DNA from: Gracilimonas sp040117685
Lineage (GTDB): Bacteria > Bacteroidota > Rhodothermia > Balneolales > Balneolaceae
Assembly (NCBI RefSeq): GCF_040117685.2
Contig: NZ_JBEDYP020000014.1
Span: forward strand, 1 to 64,000
DNA length: 64,000 nucleotides
Direction of reading: 5' to 3'
In this document: positions 32,384 through 42,235 of the stretch, piece after piece
Layout of the letters: each line of letters begins with the position of its first letter
Position numbering within the stretch: position 1 is the first letter of the stretch
Position numbers and translations under genes: made by a program
The notes under the pieces: model-generated
What the model was told of the DNA's origin: nothing
What the model saw: the letters and a program-made list of their open reading frames with translations, nothing else
Databases searched by the model: none

Positions 32384-33493
32384 TTATAACTTGGATTTTG
32401 CGATTTCTAAAATTTCTTTGGCAATCAGCTTGGCGGCATCGGGTTTTGCTAAATTTAATGCAGCCTGATTCATGCGCTTCAGGTTTTCCTGGTCGTAGAT
32501 CAATTGCTCCACCAGTTCAGTCATGGTCTCTTTCATAGCATTATCCTCCAACAGTTTGGATGCACCTGCATCTACCATTGATTTAGCGTTTTGTGTCTGG
32601 TGATCTCCTGCAACATTAGGAGAGGGGACCAATACACTTGGTTTTCCCGTTAGCATCAATTCCGAGCACGAACTTGCCCCGGCGCGGCTTATTACCAAAT
32701 CTGAGGCCGCATACGCTTCCGCCATGTTGTCGAGGAAGGCCGTGAGCCGCAGATTGTCTAAGTTCTTTTCGTTGATTTCGGTAGAGAGCTCATCATAGTA
32801 TCGTGCTCCGCATTGCCAGATTATTTGTAAGCCAGCTTTATTGTGAAGTTGTTCAATATTGGCTTTCATCGCCTCATTGATGGTTTTAGCTCCACCGCTA
32901 CCACCCATTACCAATAGCACCGGTTTGTTGTCATCAAACCCGAAAGACTGTAGTGCTTTGGATTTATCAGCCCCGGTTAATGTGGCTCGGGTTGGGTTTC
33001 CGGTAATCTCCGTTTTATGCTCCGGGAGATACCGATCGGCCTCTTTGAAGGCTGTAAATATCTTTGTGGCAAACTTTGCCAATAGCCGGTTTGTGACTCC
33101 AGGAAAGCTGTTCTGCTCCTGTATCACAATGGGAATACCTTTCTTACCGGCTACCCATCCAACAGGACCTGCTACATATCCTCCGCAGGAAACAACCACA
33201 TGTGGTTTATAACCTGATAAAATGCGCAGGCTTTGAATAACACTTGTCATCAGTTTCACCGGGAACAGTAAATTCTTCAGGGTGAACCGACGATGAAATC
33301 CGCTGATCCATACATTCCGGATATCATAGCCTGCTTTTGGAACCGCCTGCCATTCCATATGGTCTTTGGTTCCAACGAATAGGATTTCCGTTTCAGCCCT
33401 CTCATTTTTCAAAGCATCTGCGATGGCGATGGCGGGGTAAACATGTCCGCCCGTTCCGCCGGCTGCTAATAATATGCGTGGGTTTTTATCCAT
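32384..33493 (-). CDS. murG: UDP-GlcNAc:lipid I N-acetylglucosaminyltransferase MurG
   Basis: A 369-residue GT28 (GT-B) enzyme at the inner face of the membrane that makes lipid II. The N-terminal loop ILLAAGGTGGHVYPA, the second glycine loop LLVMGGSGGAKTINEAM and the donor site ISRAGASSCSELMLTGKPSVLVPSP are all present. Its ATG overlaps the ftsW stop by 8 bases. Confidence 0.97.
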   Translation of the reverse strand: MDKNPRILLAAGGTGGHVYPAIAIADALKNERAETEILFVGTKDHMEWQAVPKAGYDIRNVWISGFHRRFTLKNLLFPVKLMTSVIQSLRILSGYKPHVVVSCGGYVAGPVGWVAGKKGIPIVIQEQNSFPGVTNRLLAKFATKIFTAFKEADRYLPEHKTEITGNPTRATLTGADKSKALQSFGFDDNKPVLLVMGGSGGAKTINEAMKANIEQLHNKAGLQIIWQCGARYYDELSTEINEKNLDNLRLTAFLDNMAEAYAASDLVISRAGASSCSELMLTGKPSVLVPSPNVAGDHQTQNAKSMVDAGASKLLEDNAMKETMTELVEQLIYDQENLKRMNQAALNLAKPDAAKLIAKEILEIAKSKL

Positions 33494-34676
33494 AGAACAA
33501 GGTCCTCCGGTCCCGGTTATGTTTCGAGATGTTGAGGAGGATGCCGACCATTAGTCCGGCAAAAAGCATGCTGGTTCCGCCATAACTCACAAAGGGCATG
33601 GGGAGTCCCGTTACCGGAAGAATGCCACTGGCAACCCCGGCGTTCACAAATCCATAAAAAACGATGGTTAATGTACAGGCCACAGCCAGGAGTGATCCCA
33701 GGTGGTCTTCCGCATTCCGGGCGATAAATACAATGCCTCGGAAGAGTATCAGTGTGAAAATGAATATGAGGGACATGGCTCCAATCAGCCCATATTCTTC
33801 AGCGATGATGGCAAAGATAAAGTCGTTGTAAGGAGCAGGAAGGAAGTCACGTTGTGAGCTTTTCCCAATCCCAACACCCATCAATTCCCCTTTGGCGATA
33901 GCTATATGAGCCTGTTGAGCCTGGTATCCGCTGCCCTGAATGATGTGTTCGCTCGGGATTTCTTTAATCTGATTTAAATACTGTTCAATTCGATCCTGAC
34001 GATTTGTGGATTGCCCCAGCAACAAGGCTCCGCCCAAAATGCCAACAGCAACCAGGGAGCCAAGCTGTATTATGCTGACTCTTCCCACAAACATGATTAC
34101 GAGACAAATTCCCATCAAGATAGCCGCACTACTGAAATCCTCAATTCCTATAAGCCCGCATGTTAAGGTGACCCAGAACATGATGGGGAGGAAGGTCTTT
34201 TTGAAATCTTTGATGTATTCCTGCTTTTCACTAAGTAATACACAAACGTGGACCATTAAAGCCACCGTAGCAACCATGGATGGCTGAAAAGAAAACCCGC
34301 CTACATTCAGCCAGCGCTTAGCTCCAAACTGCTCGGTTCCGAATGCCAGTACAGCTAATAAAAGGAGCAAGCTGATAACCATACCAACCCGGCTGAACTT
34401 GGCAATGGTGTGATAATTCATCTTTGAGGCAATCAGCATTACAAAGAATGCGATTCCCAGCTTCACCAGGTGACCAACAATCAAGGTTCCGGCCGTGGTA
34501 GATTTGGTTTCTGCAAAAAATGCGATAGACGAATACACCGCCAGCATCCCGAAGGTCATGAGGATCACAACCGACATCAATAAGTACCGATCGCTGCCTT
34601 GCTTGCGCGTATCGATATCCTCGGCAGAAGTACCGATGATGTTGGAAATATTGCTATGTGGACTCGTGTATATCAT
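33486..34676 (-). CDS. ftsW: SEDS glycan polymerase FtsW
   Basis: A 396-residue polytopic membrane protein of the SEDS family that polymerises lipid II at the septum with FtsI. About ten hydrophobic segments are visible. Signatures include SGYQAQQAHIAIAKGELMGVGIGKS, DFIFAIIAEEYGLIG (catalytic-site Glu region) and LPVTGLPMPFVSYGGTSM. A short soluble N-terminus with IDTRKQGSDRYL precedes the first helix. It is followed by murG with overlap, and preceded by a 22-bp inverted repeat. Confidence 0.96.
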   Translation of the reverse strand: MIYTSPHSNISNIIGTSAEDIDTRKQGSDRYLLMSVVILMTFGMLAVYSSIAFFAETKSTTAGTLIVGHLVKLGIAFFVMLIASKMNYHTIAKFSRVGMVISLLLLLAVLAFGTEQFGAKRWLNVGGFSFQPSMVATVALMVHVCVLLSEKQEYIKDFKKTFLPIMFWVTLTCGLIGIEDFSSAAILMGICLVIMFVGRVSIIQLGSLVAVGILGGALLLGQSTNRQDRIEQYLNQIKEIPSEHIIQGSGYQAQQAHIAIAKGELMGVGIGKSSQRDFLPAPYNDFIFAIIAEEYGLIGAMSLIFIFTLILFRGIVFIARNAEDHLGSLLAVACTLTIVFYGFVNAGVASGILPVTGLPMPFVSYGGTSMLFAGLMVGILLNISKHNRDRRTLFYG

Positions 34677-34703
34677 GTTTTATTTAAAGTGACAAAGTGT
34701 TGG

Positions 34704-34759
34704 AGTGACAGAGTTACAAAGTGGTTTTTTGACTAATACCACTTTGTAACTCTGTCACT
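34704..34759. repeat. 22-bp perfect inverted repeat between murD and ftsW
   Basis: 34704-34725 is perfectly complementary to 34738-34759, with a 12-base loop. The arm reads AGTGACAGAGTTACAAAGTG and onward; one arm is nearly free of C, the other of G. No terminator-like T-run follows on either strand. It is the largest break inside the otherwise compact dcw cluster. Confidence 0.85.
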
Positions 34760-34775
34760 ATGCACTCTGCTTCTT

Positions 34776-36131
34776 TCACAATTTGTTTACTTCTTCTTTG
34801 AAAATTTTGCCGCGGTGTTCGTAGCTGTCAAACATATCAAAAGAGGCGCAGGCTGGGCTTAAAAGTACAACTTCACCTCGCTTGGCTACTTTTTTTGCAG
34901 CCCTTACGGCTCCGCCCATCGTTTCTACCCGAACAAAGTTGGGAGCTACTTTCCCCAGTTGCTCTTCCACCCGGTCTTTGGATTCACCAATTGCGATAAT
35001 GGTGTGAACTTTCTCTCGAATCTGTGCTTCCAGTTCGCTGTAATCATTTCCTTTGTCACGCCCCCCCAAAACCAGTGTAACCGGTACGTGAAAACTGTCT
35101 AAAGCAAACCAAACCGCATTTACATTGGTCGCCTTACTGTCGTTGATATATTTCACGCCTTCAACCTCTCGAGCCAGTTCAAGCCGGTGCTCAACACCGG
35201 TGAAGCTTTTCAGGCTCTCGCGGATGGCCTCATTCTTGATCTCAGCCGCACGGGCTGCCAATGCGGTGGCAAGTCCATTACTTAGATTGTGCTTGCCACG
35301 TAGTCCTATTTCTTCTACTGACATAAGGGATTCTTCTTTATTGTTGAATTTGAAGATGATATGATTGTCGCGAACAAAGGCTCCTTCTGGCACTTCCCGT
35401 TTGTTGGAAAACGCCCATAATTGTGGAGCCGATTGCTTTTGCTTTAACTGTTCAACATGCTTTTGGATGATGGGGTCATCATAATTAAAGATGAACCGGT
35501 CATCGGCCGTCTGATTTTCCGTAATCCTGAACTTCGCTGCTGCATACGCTTCAAGGCTATGCTGGTAGCGGTTCAGGTGATCCGGAGTGATGTTCAAAAT
35601 CATACTCACTGCCGGTTTAAAATCTTTGATGTGATCGAGCTGAAAGCTGCTCACTTCCAGCAGGAAATCACCTTTATTCTTATCAATCTCATCGGAAAAG
35701 GCCACGCCGATGTTTCCGGCCAGGGCATGTGGCCGCTTGGCGGTTTTCCATACATGATCTAACCAATTGGCTACCGTGGTTTTCCCGTTGCTTCCCGTTA
35801 CTGCAATTACATTCTGATCAGTAAACCAGCTGGCTGCTTCAATTTCGGAGAACACCTCTTTTTCTTCATTCAGATAATACTGTATAATCGGGGATTCTGT
35901 GGGTACTCCCGGGCTCACAACCACAAACTCAGCTTGTTTGGCTTTATCTGTATGGCCGTTCTCTTCAAAAGGAATACCGGCAGCTTCTAATTTTTCACTG
36001 GCTTCGTCAGAGATTTTCCCATAATCAGACACAAAAATATCCGCTCCCTTTTTATGAAGGAGGAGAGCAGCTGCTATACCACTACGGGCAGCGCCAATCA
36101 CAACGATATGTCGATCCTTAACTTTTCTCAT
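34776..36131 (-). CDS. murD: UDP-N-acetylmuramoyl-L-alanine--D-glutamate ligase
   Basis: A 451-residue Mur ligase that adds D-glutamate. It shows IVVIGAARSGIAAALLL at the N-terminus, P-loop AVTGSNGKTTVANWL near residue 112, LNITPDHLNRY, the acceptor segment YINDSKATNVNAVWFAL, and LLSPACASFDMF near the end. Its first bases overlap the mraY stop by 4 (ATGA). Confidence 0.97.
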   Translation of the reverse strand: MRKVKDRHIVVIGAARSGIAAALLLHKKGADIFVSDYGKISDEASEKLEAAGIPFEENGHTDKAKQAEFVVVSPGVPTESPIIQYYLNEEKEVFSEIEAASWFTDQNVIAVTGSNGKTTVANWLDHVWKTAKRPHALAGNIGVAFSDEIDKNKGDFLLEVSSFQLDHIKDFKPAVSMILNITPDHLNRYQHSLEAYAAAKFRITENQTADDRFIFNYDDPIIQKHVEQLKQKQSAPQLWAFSNKREVPEGAFVRDNHIIFKFNNKEESLMSVEEIGLRGKHNLSNGLATALAARAAEIKNEAIRESLKSFTGVEHRLELAREVEGVKYINDSKATNVNAVWFALDSFHVPVTLVLGGRDKGNDYSELEAQIREKVHTIIAIGESKDRVEEQLGKVAPNFVRVETMGGAVRAAKKVAKRGEVVLLSPACASFDMFDSYEHRGKIFKEEVNKL

Positions 36132-37264
36132 CGGATTTTGAGTGTTAACAGGCTTAGAATTCCCAGCAGAACCGTAATGATCCAGAAACGAACCACAATT
36201 TTCTGTTCAGGCCATCCTTTCTTTTCATAGTGATGATGGATGGGCGTCATCAGGAAAACACGCCGGCCTTCTCCATATTTTCTTTTGGTGTACTTAAACC
36301 AGGTGGTTTGAATGATGACCGAAAGCGTTTCAATAAAAAAGATTCCGCAAATGAAGGGGAGAAGAAGTTCCTTATGCAGCATCAATGCCACAGCTCCAAA
36401 TGCGCCACCCAGTGCGAGTGAACCGGTATCTCCCATAAAAACCGAAGCCGGGTTTGTGTTGTACCACAAGAATCCAATACAAGCTCCGATCAGGGACGCT
36501 GCAAAAATGGTGAGTTCACCGGCTCCGGGCAGATACATAATATCGAGGAAGCCGGAAAAATCGACCCGGCCGGATACATAAGCAAAGATGGCAAACACAA
36601 TTCCGCAAATGGCGGAGGTTCCCGCAGCCAGGCCATCCAAACCGTCTGTTAAATTGGTGGCGTTACTTACGGCTGTTATCACAAAAACAGCTACGCCCAA
36701 ATAAATCATCCAGCCTAAGGTTTCACCGAAGTAGGCGTAGTCAATATTTACATTCTTCAGGAATGGAACGGTTGAAAGGGAATTAAAAGTCTCGAAATCG
36801 GGATGGAAGTACAGTACGGCTCCTACAACAAGCCCGACAAATACCTGTCCGGCTATTTTAAACCACCCGGCCAGTCCGCTTTTATCTTTTTTGACCACTT
36901 TGATGTAATCATCGATAAATCCTACGATTCCCAAAGCCAGTACAACGAATACAATCAACCAGCTGTAGATGCTTTCCATCTTCATCCATAATAAAGCCGG
37001 GATTACAATCGCCAGGATAATGATTACACCACCCATAGTTGGTGTTTCGCCTTTGGCGAGGTGGCTGTCGAGCCCAATGTCATCCCGAATTACTTCGCGA
37101 AGCTGCAGGTGACTGAGCCAGTGAATGATTTTCTTTCCGATAAACAGACTGATCAATAAAGAAGTAACGGCAGCCAGTGCTGTTCGTGTTGAAATAAAAG
37201 CTACAGCTCCGGTTCCCGGAACGTCGTAGGTAGCATCAAGCCAGGTAAAGAGTTCGTGCAGCAT
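36128..37264 (-). CDS. mraY: Phospho-N-acetylmuramoyl-pentapeptide transferase MraY
   Basis: A 378-residue polytopic enzyme that forms lipid I from UDP-MurNAc-pentapeptide and undecaprenyl phosphate. Visible signatures are ETPTMGGVIII, the active-site AIVGFIDDYIKVVKK-like GIVGFIDDYIK, NATNLTDGLDGLAAG, FMGDTGSLALGG and the HHHYEKKGWPE motif at the cytoplasmic loop. Ten membrane segments are expected. It shares one base with murE and overlaps murD by 4. murF, which often lies next to it, is absent. Confidence 0.97.
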   Translation of the reverse strand: MLHELFTWLDATYDVPGTGAVAFISTRTALAAVTSLLISLFIGKKIIHWLSHLQLREVIRDDIGLDSHLAKGETPTMGGVIIILAIVIPALLWMKMESIYSWLIVFVVLALGIVGFIDDYIKVVKKDKSGLAGWFKIAGQVFVGLVVGAVLYFHPDFETFNSLSTVPFLKNVNIDYAYFGETLGWMIYLGVAVFVITAVSNATNLTDGLDGLAAGTSAICGIVFAIFAYVSGRVDFSGFLDIMYLPGAGELTIFAASLIGACIGFLWYNTNPASVFMGDTGSLALGGAFGAVALMLHKELLLPFICGIFFIETLSVIIQTTWFKYTKRKYGEGRRVFLMTPIHHHYEKKGWPEQKIVVRFWIITVLLGILSLLTLKIR

Positions 37265-38724
37265 CAGTTTCCTCCCCCGGCTTTTTGAGTTAATGCTTCC
37301 CGGGCGATTTCACAGTCATCAAAGTGATGACGCTCACCATCTACTTCCTGATAATCCTCATGGCCTTTACCGGCAATCAGGATAATTTCATGTTCAGAAG
37401 CATCTGCGATCGCCTGTTGAATCGCTTCTTTTCGATCGGTAATACTCTTTACGTTACCCAGTTCTTCAAATCCGTCCAGAATATCTGCAATGATTAAGTC
37501 GGGATTTTCTGTGCGGGGATTGTCGCTGGTTACGATAATCTTGTCGGCAAAGGCAGCTGCTGCTTTGGCCATCTTCGGGCGCTTGCTCGAGTCACGATCT
37601 CCGCCGGCACCGAAAACAACCGTCAGCGTTTGGTCGGCTTCTTTTACCGAAGCAAGAGTAGAGCAAACATTTTCGAGGGCATCGGGCGTGTGGGCGTAAT
37701 CCACAATTACCTTGGGGAGAAGTTCTCCTTCAACGGTTACAGGCTCCATACGTCCGGCTGCACCCTTGGCGTTACTCAGTGCTGCAGCTATTTCTTTGGC
37801 ATCCAGCCCAAGTGCGCGGCAAATTAGGAATGCTTCGCCCACATTATAGGCATTGAAAGTTCCGATAAGCGGACTTTCAATTTTCTCGCCGTTTACGACA
37901 ATTGTAATTCCATCCGAAGAATTCTTCAGGATATGGGATGAATCTTTATCAAAGCTGAGTAATGATTTTCCTGCTTTGCAATTTTTCAGCATAAACTCGC
38001 CCTGCACATCATCCGCATTAATTACAGCTGTTGATGACTCGGGAAGATTGTCGAATAAAATCTTTTTCGCCTTCGCGTATTCACCCAGCGTCTCATGGTA
38101 ATCAAGGTGATCCTGGCTCAGGTTCGTGAAAGCAGCTACTTCAAAATCAATTCCGGCCACCCGGTCCTGATCTAATGCATGGGATGAAACTTCCATAACC
38201 AGGTATTCAGACCCGGCTTCTACCATGGTCTTCATGTCGTTGGCCAGTTCAATAGGATCGGAAGTGGTAAGCTTGCTGTCGAGTACTTCTTCAAGAATTC
38301 TCTTGCTTACCGTTCCTAATAAAGAGGCTTTTTCACCACAGGCACATAAAACCTGATAAACCAGGGTTGCGGTAGTCGTCTTTCCATTAGTTCCTGTTAT
38401 GCCGATCACTTTGAGCTGCTTAGCCGGATTCCCGGCAAAAGCCTGACCAATAGGTCCGGCCAGTTTCTGTGTGTTTTCAACTTCAATCACACATACATCG
38501 GCATCCGTGTAATAAGATTCCTCACAGATAATGACTTTGGCACCACGGCCGATGGCATCTTCCAAAAACATATGCCCGTCAACCTGTGTGCCTCTAATTG
38601 CGATAAAGACAGAACCTTTCTGTACATCACGGGAATTGATGGCGAATGTAGTTATCTCACCATCAAAATCTTTGTTTGTGACGTGCAGAGGATTACAAAT
38701 TTCTATGAGCTTATCTATCGTCAA
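37264..38724 (-). CDS. murE: UDP-MurNAc-L-Ala-D-Glu--meso-diaminopimelate ligase
   Basis: A 486-residue Mur ligase adding the third stem residue. P-loop is VIGITGTNGKTTTATL near residue 108; the carbamylated-lysine region and YAHTPDALENV follow; the specificity motif is DNPR in VTSDNPRTENPDLI, which selects meso-diaminopimelate. The start is TTG at 38724 directly after the ftsI stop TAA; no ATG is available nearby. Length is normal. Confidence 0.96.
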   Translation of the reverse strand: MTIDKLIEICNPLHVTNKDFDGEITTFAINSRDVQKGSVFIAIRGTQVDGHMFLEDAIGRGAKVIICEESYYTDADVCVIEVENTQKLAGPIGQAFAGNPAKQLKVIGITGTNGKTTTATLVYQVLCACGEKASLLGTVSKRILEEVLDSKLTTSDPIELANDMKTMVEAGSEYLVMEVSSHALDQDRVAGIDFEVAAFTNLSQDHLDYHETLGEYAKAKKILFDNLPESSTAVINADDVQGEFMLKNCKAGKSLLSFDKDSSHILKNSSDGITIVVNGEKIESPLIGTFNAYNVGEAFLICRALGLDAKEIAAALSNAKGAAGRMEPVTVEGELLPKVIVDYAHTPDALENVCSTLASVKEADQTLTVVFGAGGDRDSSKRPKMAKAAAAFADKIIVTSDNPRTENPDLIIADILDGFEELGNVKSITDRKEAIQQAIADASEHEIILIAGKGHEDYQEVDGERHHFDDCEIAREALTQKAGGGN

Positions 38725-40896
38725 TTATCGCTTTTTTATTTGAGTGAGTAATTCCAGTGATTTCGCTTTACCGCGAATCGTCACGTTGTATCCTTTTCTA
38801 AGGAGTTCACCCTTTTTGGGATACTGTGCAAATACAGTTCCTGAACCAATGATCTCGGTTTCGAGCCCAAGCTCGGTAAGCAGGTTGGTAGCCTGACGCA
38901 TATTCATGCCAATCAGGTCGGGAATCTCAGCATATCCGTCTTTTACTTTTGCACTGTCAATAGCTGTATAAGTTTCCGACAGTGTTAAAGAAATTTCTTT
39001 CCCAATGTTAATTTGAGTGCCTGCTTCAGGAGTTTGATTCGTGATATACCCGGCTTTTCCATTTACCTCATAAGGGATGTTCAACCCGGCAAGTAACTCA
39101 ATAGCTTGTTTTTTCTTAAGTCCTTTCAAAAACGGAACCTGTACAAACTCCGGATTTTGCTCTTCACCGACTTTCATATTCTGCTGGATGTTATTATCGA
39201 GTCCGGCAATTCGCTTGGCCACATTTTGGAAAATGGGTGCGGCGGTAAACCCTCCATAACCACTGGTTCGGGGTTCATCCAGAAGAATCAGGCATACATA
39301 CTGCGGGTCGTCAACAGGGAAGAATCCCACAAATGAGCCCCGGTAATTATTGGTGTAGCGGCCGTTAACCACCTTTTTGGCGGTTCCTGTTTTTCCGGCA
39401 ATCCGAAGGCCTTTTACCTGGGCAAGGTCGCCGGTTCCTGAGTCGGCCACAACGCTTTCAAAAATCGGATAAAGCTTCTCTAAGGTAGATTCTTTGGCAA
39501 TTTGGCGGATTTCCTCCGATTCATGGGCAGTAACAACCTCACCGTTCTTATCTTCGATTCGCTCTACCAGGTAAGGGCGCATCATTTTTCCGTTGTTCGC
39601 AAAAGCAGCATAAGCCTGAGCTATCTGCAGAGGAGTGGTTTGGATTTCATATCCGTGCGACATCCAGGGCAGCGTCACCAAACTCCATTCATAAGGTTTT
39701 GCCAGCCTTCCTTCCACTTCACCAATCAGGTCGATGTTGGTACTTGATCCAAAGCCCATGTTACGGGCATATTGGTAAAATACCTCCTTATCCATTCGCA
39801 TGGCTATTTCAGCGGTAGCCACGTTTGATGACTTTTGAATAACTTCTTCAAAAGTAAGATCACCCAGAGGGTCATGGTCGCGCAATACAAGATCATGGAT
39901 TACCACTTCACCGTCATCAGGCGTCTCAAAAACTTCATTGAAATCAACTACGCCCTGTTCTACAGCCGCAATGGCTGTAACCAGTTTGAATGTGGAGCCG
40001 GGCTCAATCATATCAGAAATAGCGAAATTCCTGCGATTTTCTTCGTCGTTACTTCCCGGGTAGTTAGGGTCAAAAGTAGGGTAGTTCGCCAATGCTTTAA
40101 TAGCCCCGGTTTTAGGATCCAGGATGATGCCCGTTCCGTAATTAGCCAGATGCTTATCCACACCGGCTTTAAGCTCATCTTCCAAAATGGCCTGAAGGTA
40201 AGCATCAATGGTGGTATGCAGTGAATATCCGTTGCGGGGAAGTTTTTTAGGAGCTCCTACATATTCGAAAATACGGTTAAAAGGATCGCGACGTACCTGA
40301 CGTACACCGTCTTCTCCTTTTAATTCTTCATTATAATAGGCTTCCAGTCCAATTCGGCCATTGGTCTCATGATTTACAAATCCTAAGGTGTGAGCCGCAA
40401 GCGTTCCGAAAGTATATTTACGCCGGTAGTTTTCTTCCAGAATTACACCATCAATATCCAACGCTTTAATCTGATCTTTTGCTAAAACCGACAGGTTGGT
40501 TTCAAGAACGATATACCGGGAGCGGGCAGGCGCTGAATTTATTTTTGTTCGGTAATAAGAAGCATTTTTCCTGGTTAAAGCAGATAGTTTGGTAATCAGT
40601 TTATCAACCTGTTCTTTAGGTACTCCGGCTTTCCCGTTTACCGTTACTTTAGGATCAAAAGCCAGCTTGTAATCTACGGCGTTGGTCGCAAGCAGAGTGC
40701 CGTTGGCATCATAGATATTGCCGCGTTGAGCGGGAATAGGGATCTGGTCCACAGCTTGCTTGCTCCAGAGTTCACGTAACTCATCACCTTCCACATAGTT
40801 TATGCGAATAAGCTGAAATCCTAAAGCGCATGGGATGAGGAGTATCAACCCAAGAATGATAAACATTCGGCTTAATATGGCAGTGCGTTCATCCAT
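38725..40896 (-). CDS. ftsI: Septal transpeptidase FtsI (PBP3) with PASTA domains
   Basis: A 723-residue class B penicillin-binding protein. One N-terminal membrane helix (MFIILGLILLIPCALGFQLI) precedes a dimerisation domain (about 50-230) and a transpeptidase domain (about 245-580) with SxxK as EPGSTFKLVTA, SxN as QKSSNVATAEIA and KTG as IAGKTGTAKK. Two PASTA repeats follow at about 590-720 (VPFLKGLKKKQAIELL and IPDLIGMNMRQATNLL). PASTA tails make it resemble SpoVD/PBP2x-type proteins. It crosslinks septal peptidoglycan together with FtsW. Confidence 0.95.
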   Translation of the reverse strand: MDERTAILSRMFIILGLILLIPCALGFQLIRINYVEGDELRELWSKQAVDQIPIPAQRGNIYDANGTLLATNAVDYKLAFDPKVTVNGKAGVPKEQVDKLITKLSALTRKNASYYRTKINSAPARSRYIVLETNLSVLAKDQIKALDIDGVILEENYRRKYTFGTLAAHTLGFVNHETNGRIGLEAYYNEELKGEDGVRQVRRDPFNRIFEYVGAPKKLPRNGYSLHTTIDAYLQAILEDELKAGVDKHLANYGTGIILDPKTGAIKALANYPTFDPNYPGSNDEENRRNFAISDMIEPGSTFKLVTAIAAVEQGVVDFNEVFETPDDGEVVIHDLVLRDHDPLGDLTFEEVIQKSSNVATAEIAMRMDKEVFYQYARNMGFGSSTNIDLIGEVEGRLAKPYEWSLVTLPWMSHGYEIQTTPLQIAQAYAAFANNGKMMRPYLVERIEDKNGEVVTAHESEEIRQIAKESTLEKLYPIFESVVADSGTGDLAQVKGLRIAGKTGTAKKVVNGRYTNNYRGSFVGFFPVDDPQYVCLILLDEPRTSGYGGFTAAPIFQNVAKRIAGLDNNIQQNMKVGEEQNPEFVQVPFLKGLKKKQAIELLAGLNIPYEVNGKAGYITNQTPEAGTQINIGKEISLTLSETYTAIDSAKVKDGYAEIPDLIGMNMRQATNLLTELGLETEIIGSGTVFAQYPKKGELLRKGYNVTIRGKAKSLELLTQIKKR

Positions 40897-40900
40897 CCGT

Positions 40901-41311
40901 CTAATCCTCTTTTATGATGATGACTTTATCTGCCGGGCCGCCGTTTACGAATCCTTGTTCTTCGGCTTTACGGTATATCTCGGCCGGACCGATCATGCGG
41001 TCGTACCGAAGTTTGAGCTCATCGTACTGAGCCCGTGCCCGATTGTATTCCGCCTCCAGCGTCTGAACTTCATCTAACAGCCGCTGGGTTGAGAATACAT
41101 GGGTAAGATATAGCAAACCCAGTGCCCCGATGATGATACTTCCTACAATCACCTTCCAGGGTTTGACCTTGGGGAGGCCAATTTTGGAGTTCGCTTTTGC
41201 AGTATGCTTTGTCCGACTTTGTTTTGGGGAGGAAGTTTTGTTGTCGGGCAGAGATACTTTACGAAGGTTGGGACGAATGTCATGCTTTTTAAGTGGGGAT
41301 TGCACGATCAT
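40901..41311 (-). CDS. ftsL: FtsL-like divisome protein
   Basis: A 136-residue bitopic protein at the standard ftsL place between rsmH and ftsI. A long basic cytoplasmic N-terminus (about 1-50) is followed by one membrane helix (VIVGSIIIGALGLLYLTHVF) and a periplasmic coiled coil (DEVQTLEAEYNRARAQYDELKL). FtsL sequence is poorly conserved; the call depends on topology and position. It overlaps rsmH by 4 bases. Confidence 0.8.
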   Translation of the reverse strand: MIVQSPLKKHDIRPNLRKVSLPDNKTSSPKQSRTKHTAKANSKIGLPKVKPWKVIVGSIIIGALGLLYLTHVFSTQRLLDEVQTLEAEYNRARAQYDELKLRYDRMIGPAEIYRKAEEQGFVNGGPADKVIIIKED

Positions 41312-42234
41312 GAGTCGCCTCCTTCAGTCTTCTCGGCGATCCGAAGTTTAGCGCTTCGGGAAGCCGGATTTACGGAAACCTCTTCTTTATTGGGGGTAAT
41401 AACCTGCTTATTAACAGGCTTTATGGGGGATATCGGGTTTCCATAAAAGTCTTTTTCCACTTTACCTTCGAAGTTGCCGGCTTTAAAAAAGCGTTTTACA
41501 ATGCGGTCTTCGAGAGAGTGGTACGAAATAGCTACAATACGTCCGCCGGGCTTCAACACGTCCAGCGCTTCTTCCATCACCCGCTTAAGCATATCAAGCT
41601 CGCGGTTCACCTCAATGCGGATACCCTGAAATACGCGGGCCAGTGATTTCACTTCAAAACGTTTGTTTACAACGGATGAAACCACATCACGAAGCTCACC
41701 GGTTGTTTCGATCGGGCGTTTTTCGATAATAGCCCGGGCTATTTGCCGGCTTTGTTTTTCTTCACCATAATGGAAGATGACATCGCGCAGCTTTTCGTAT
41801 TCATATTCATTGACCACCTGGTAAGCAGAAACACCGGAAAGATTTCCCATTCGCATATCGAGCGGGCCGTCTTCCTGAAAACTGAATCCTCGTTCTGCTT
41901 CTTTAATCTGGTGGGTTGAAACTCCTAAATCCAAAAGGATTCCGGCTACCTGTCCGTGGGTTTGGGGAGGTAGAAGGGTGGACAGGTAGCCAAAATTGCC
42001 TTTTATGGGGGTAAAACGAGGGTCATCGCCAATATTGGATGAAGCAGCTTCCAGTGCCTCATCGTCCTGGTCGATGCCGTATAGCCGTCCGTTTTCACCA
42101 AGATGTTTTAAAATTTCTTTGGAATGGCCACCACCGCCAAGTGTACCATCTATATATAGGCCATCCTTGTCGGTGATAAGTCCTTCCACCGATTCATTAA
42201 GTAAAACCGGGATATGTTGGTGATATGTCGTCAT
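41308..42234 (-). CDS. rsmH: 16S rRNA (cytosine-1402-N4)-methyltransferase
   Basis: A 308-residue SAM-dependent methyltransferase that modifies C1402 in the ribosomal P site. Motif I is IDGTLGGGGHSKEIL; other marks are LYGIDQDDEAL, GILLDLGVSTHQI, ERGFSFQEDGPLDMRM and IAISYHSLEDRIVKRFF. The ATG at 42234 (MTTYHQHIPVLL) is preferred over an in-frame start 27 bases upstream, because it begins one base after the mraZ stop and gives the usual N-terminus. Confidence 0.95.
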   Translation of the reverse strand: MTTYHQHIPVLLNESVEGLITDKDGLYIDGTLGGGGHSKEILKHLGENGRLYGIDQDDEALEAASSNIGDDPRFTPIKGNFGYLSTLLPPQTHGQVAGILLDLGVSTHQIKEAERGFSFQEDGPLDMRMGNLSGVSAYQVVNEYEYEKLRDVIFHYGEEKQSRQIARAIIEKRPIETTGELRDVVSSVVNKRFEVKSLARVFQGIRIEVNRELDMLKRVMEEALDVLKPGGRIVAISYHSLEDRIVKRFFKAGNFEGKVEKDFYGNPISPIKPVNKQVITPNKEEVSVNPASRSAKLRIAEKTEGGDS

Positions 42235-42235
42235 C

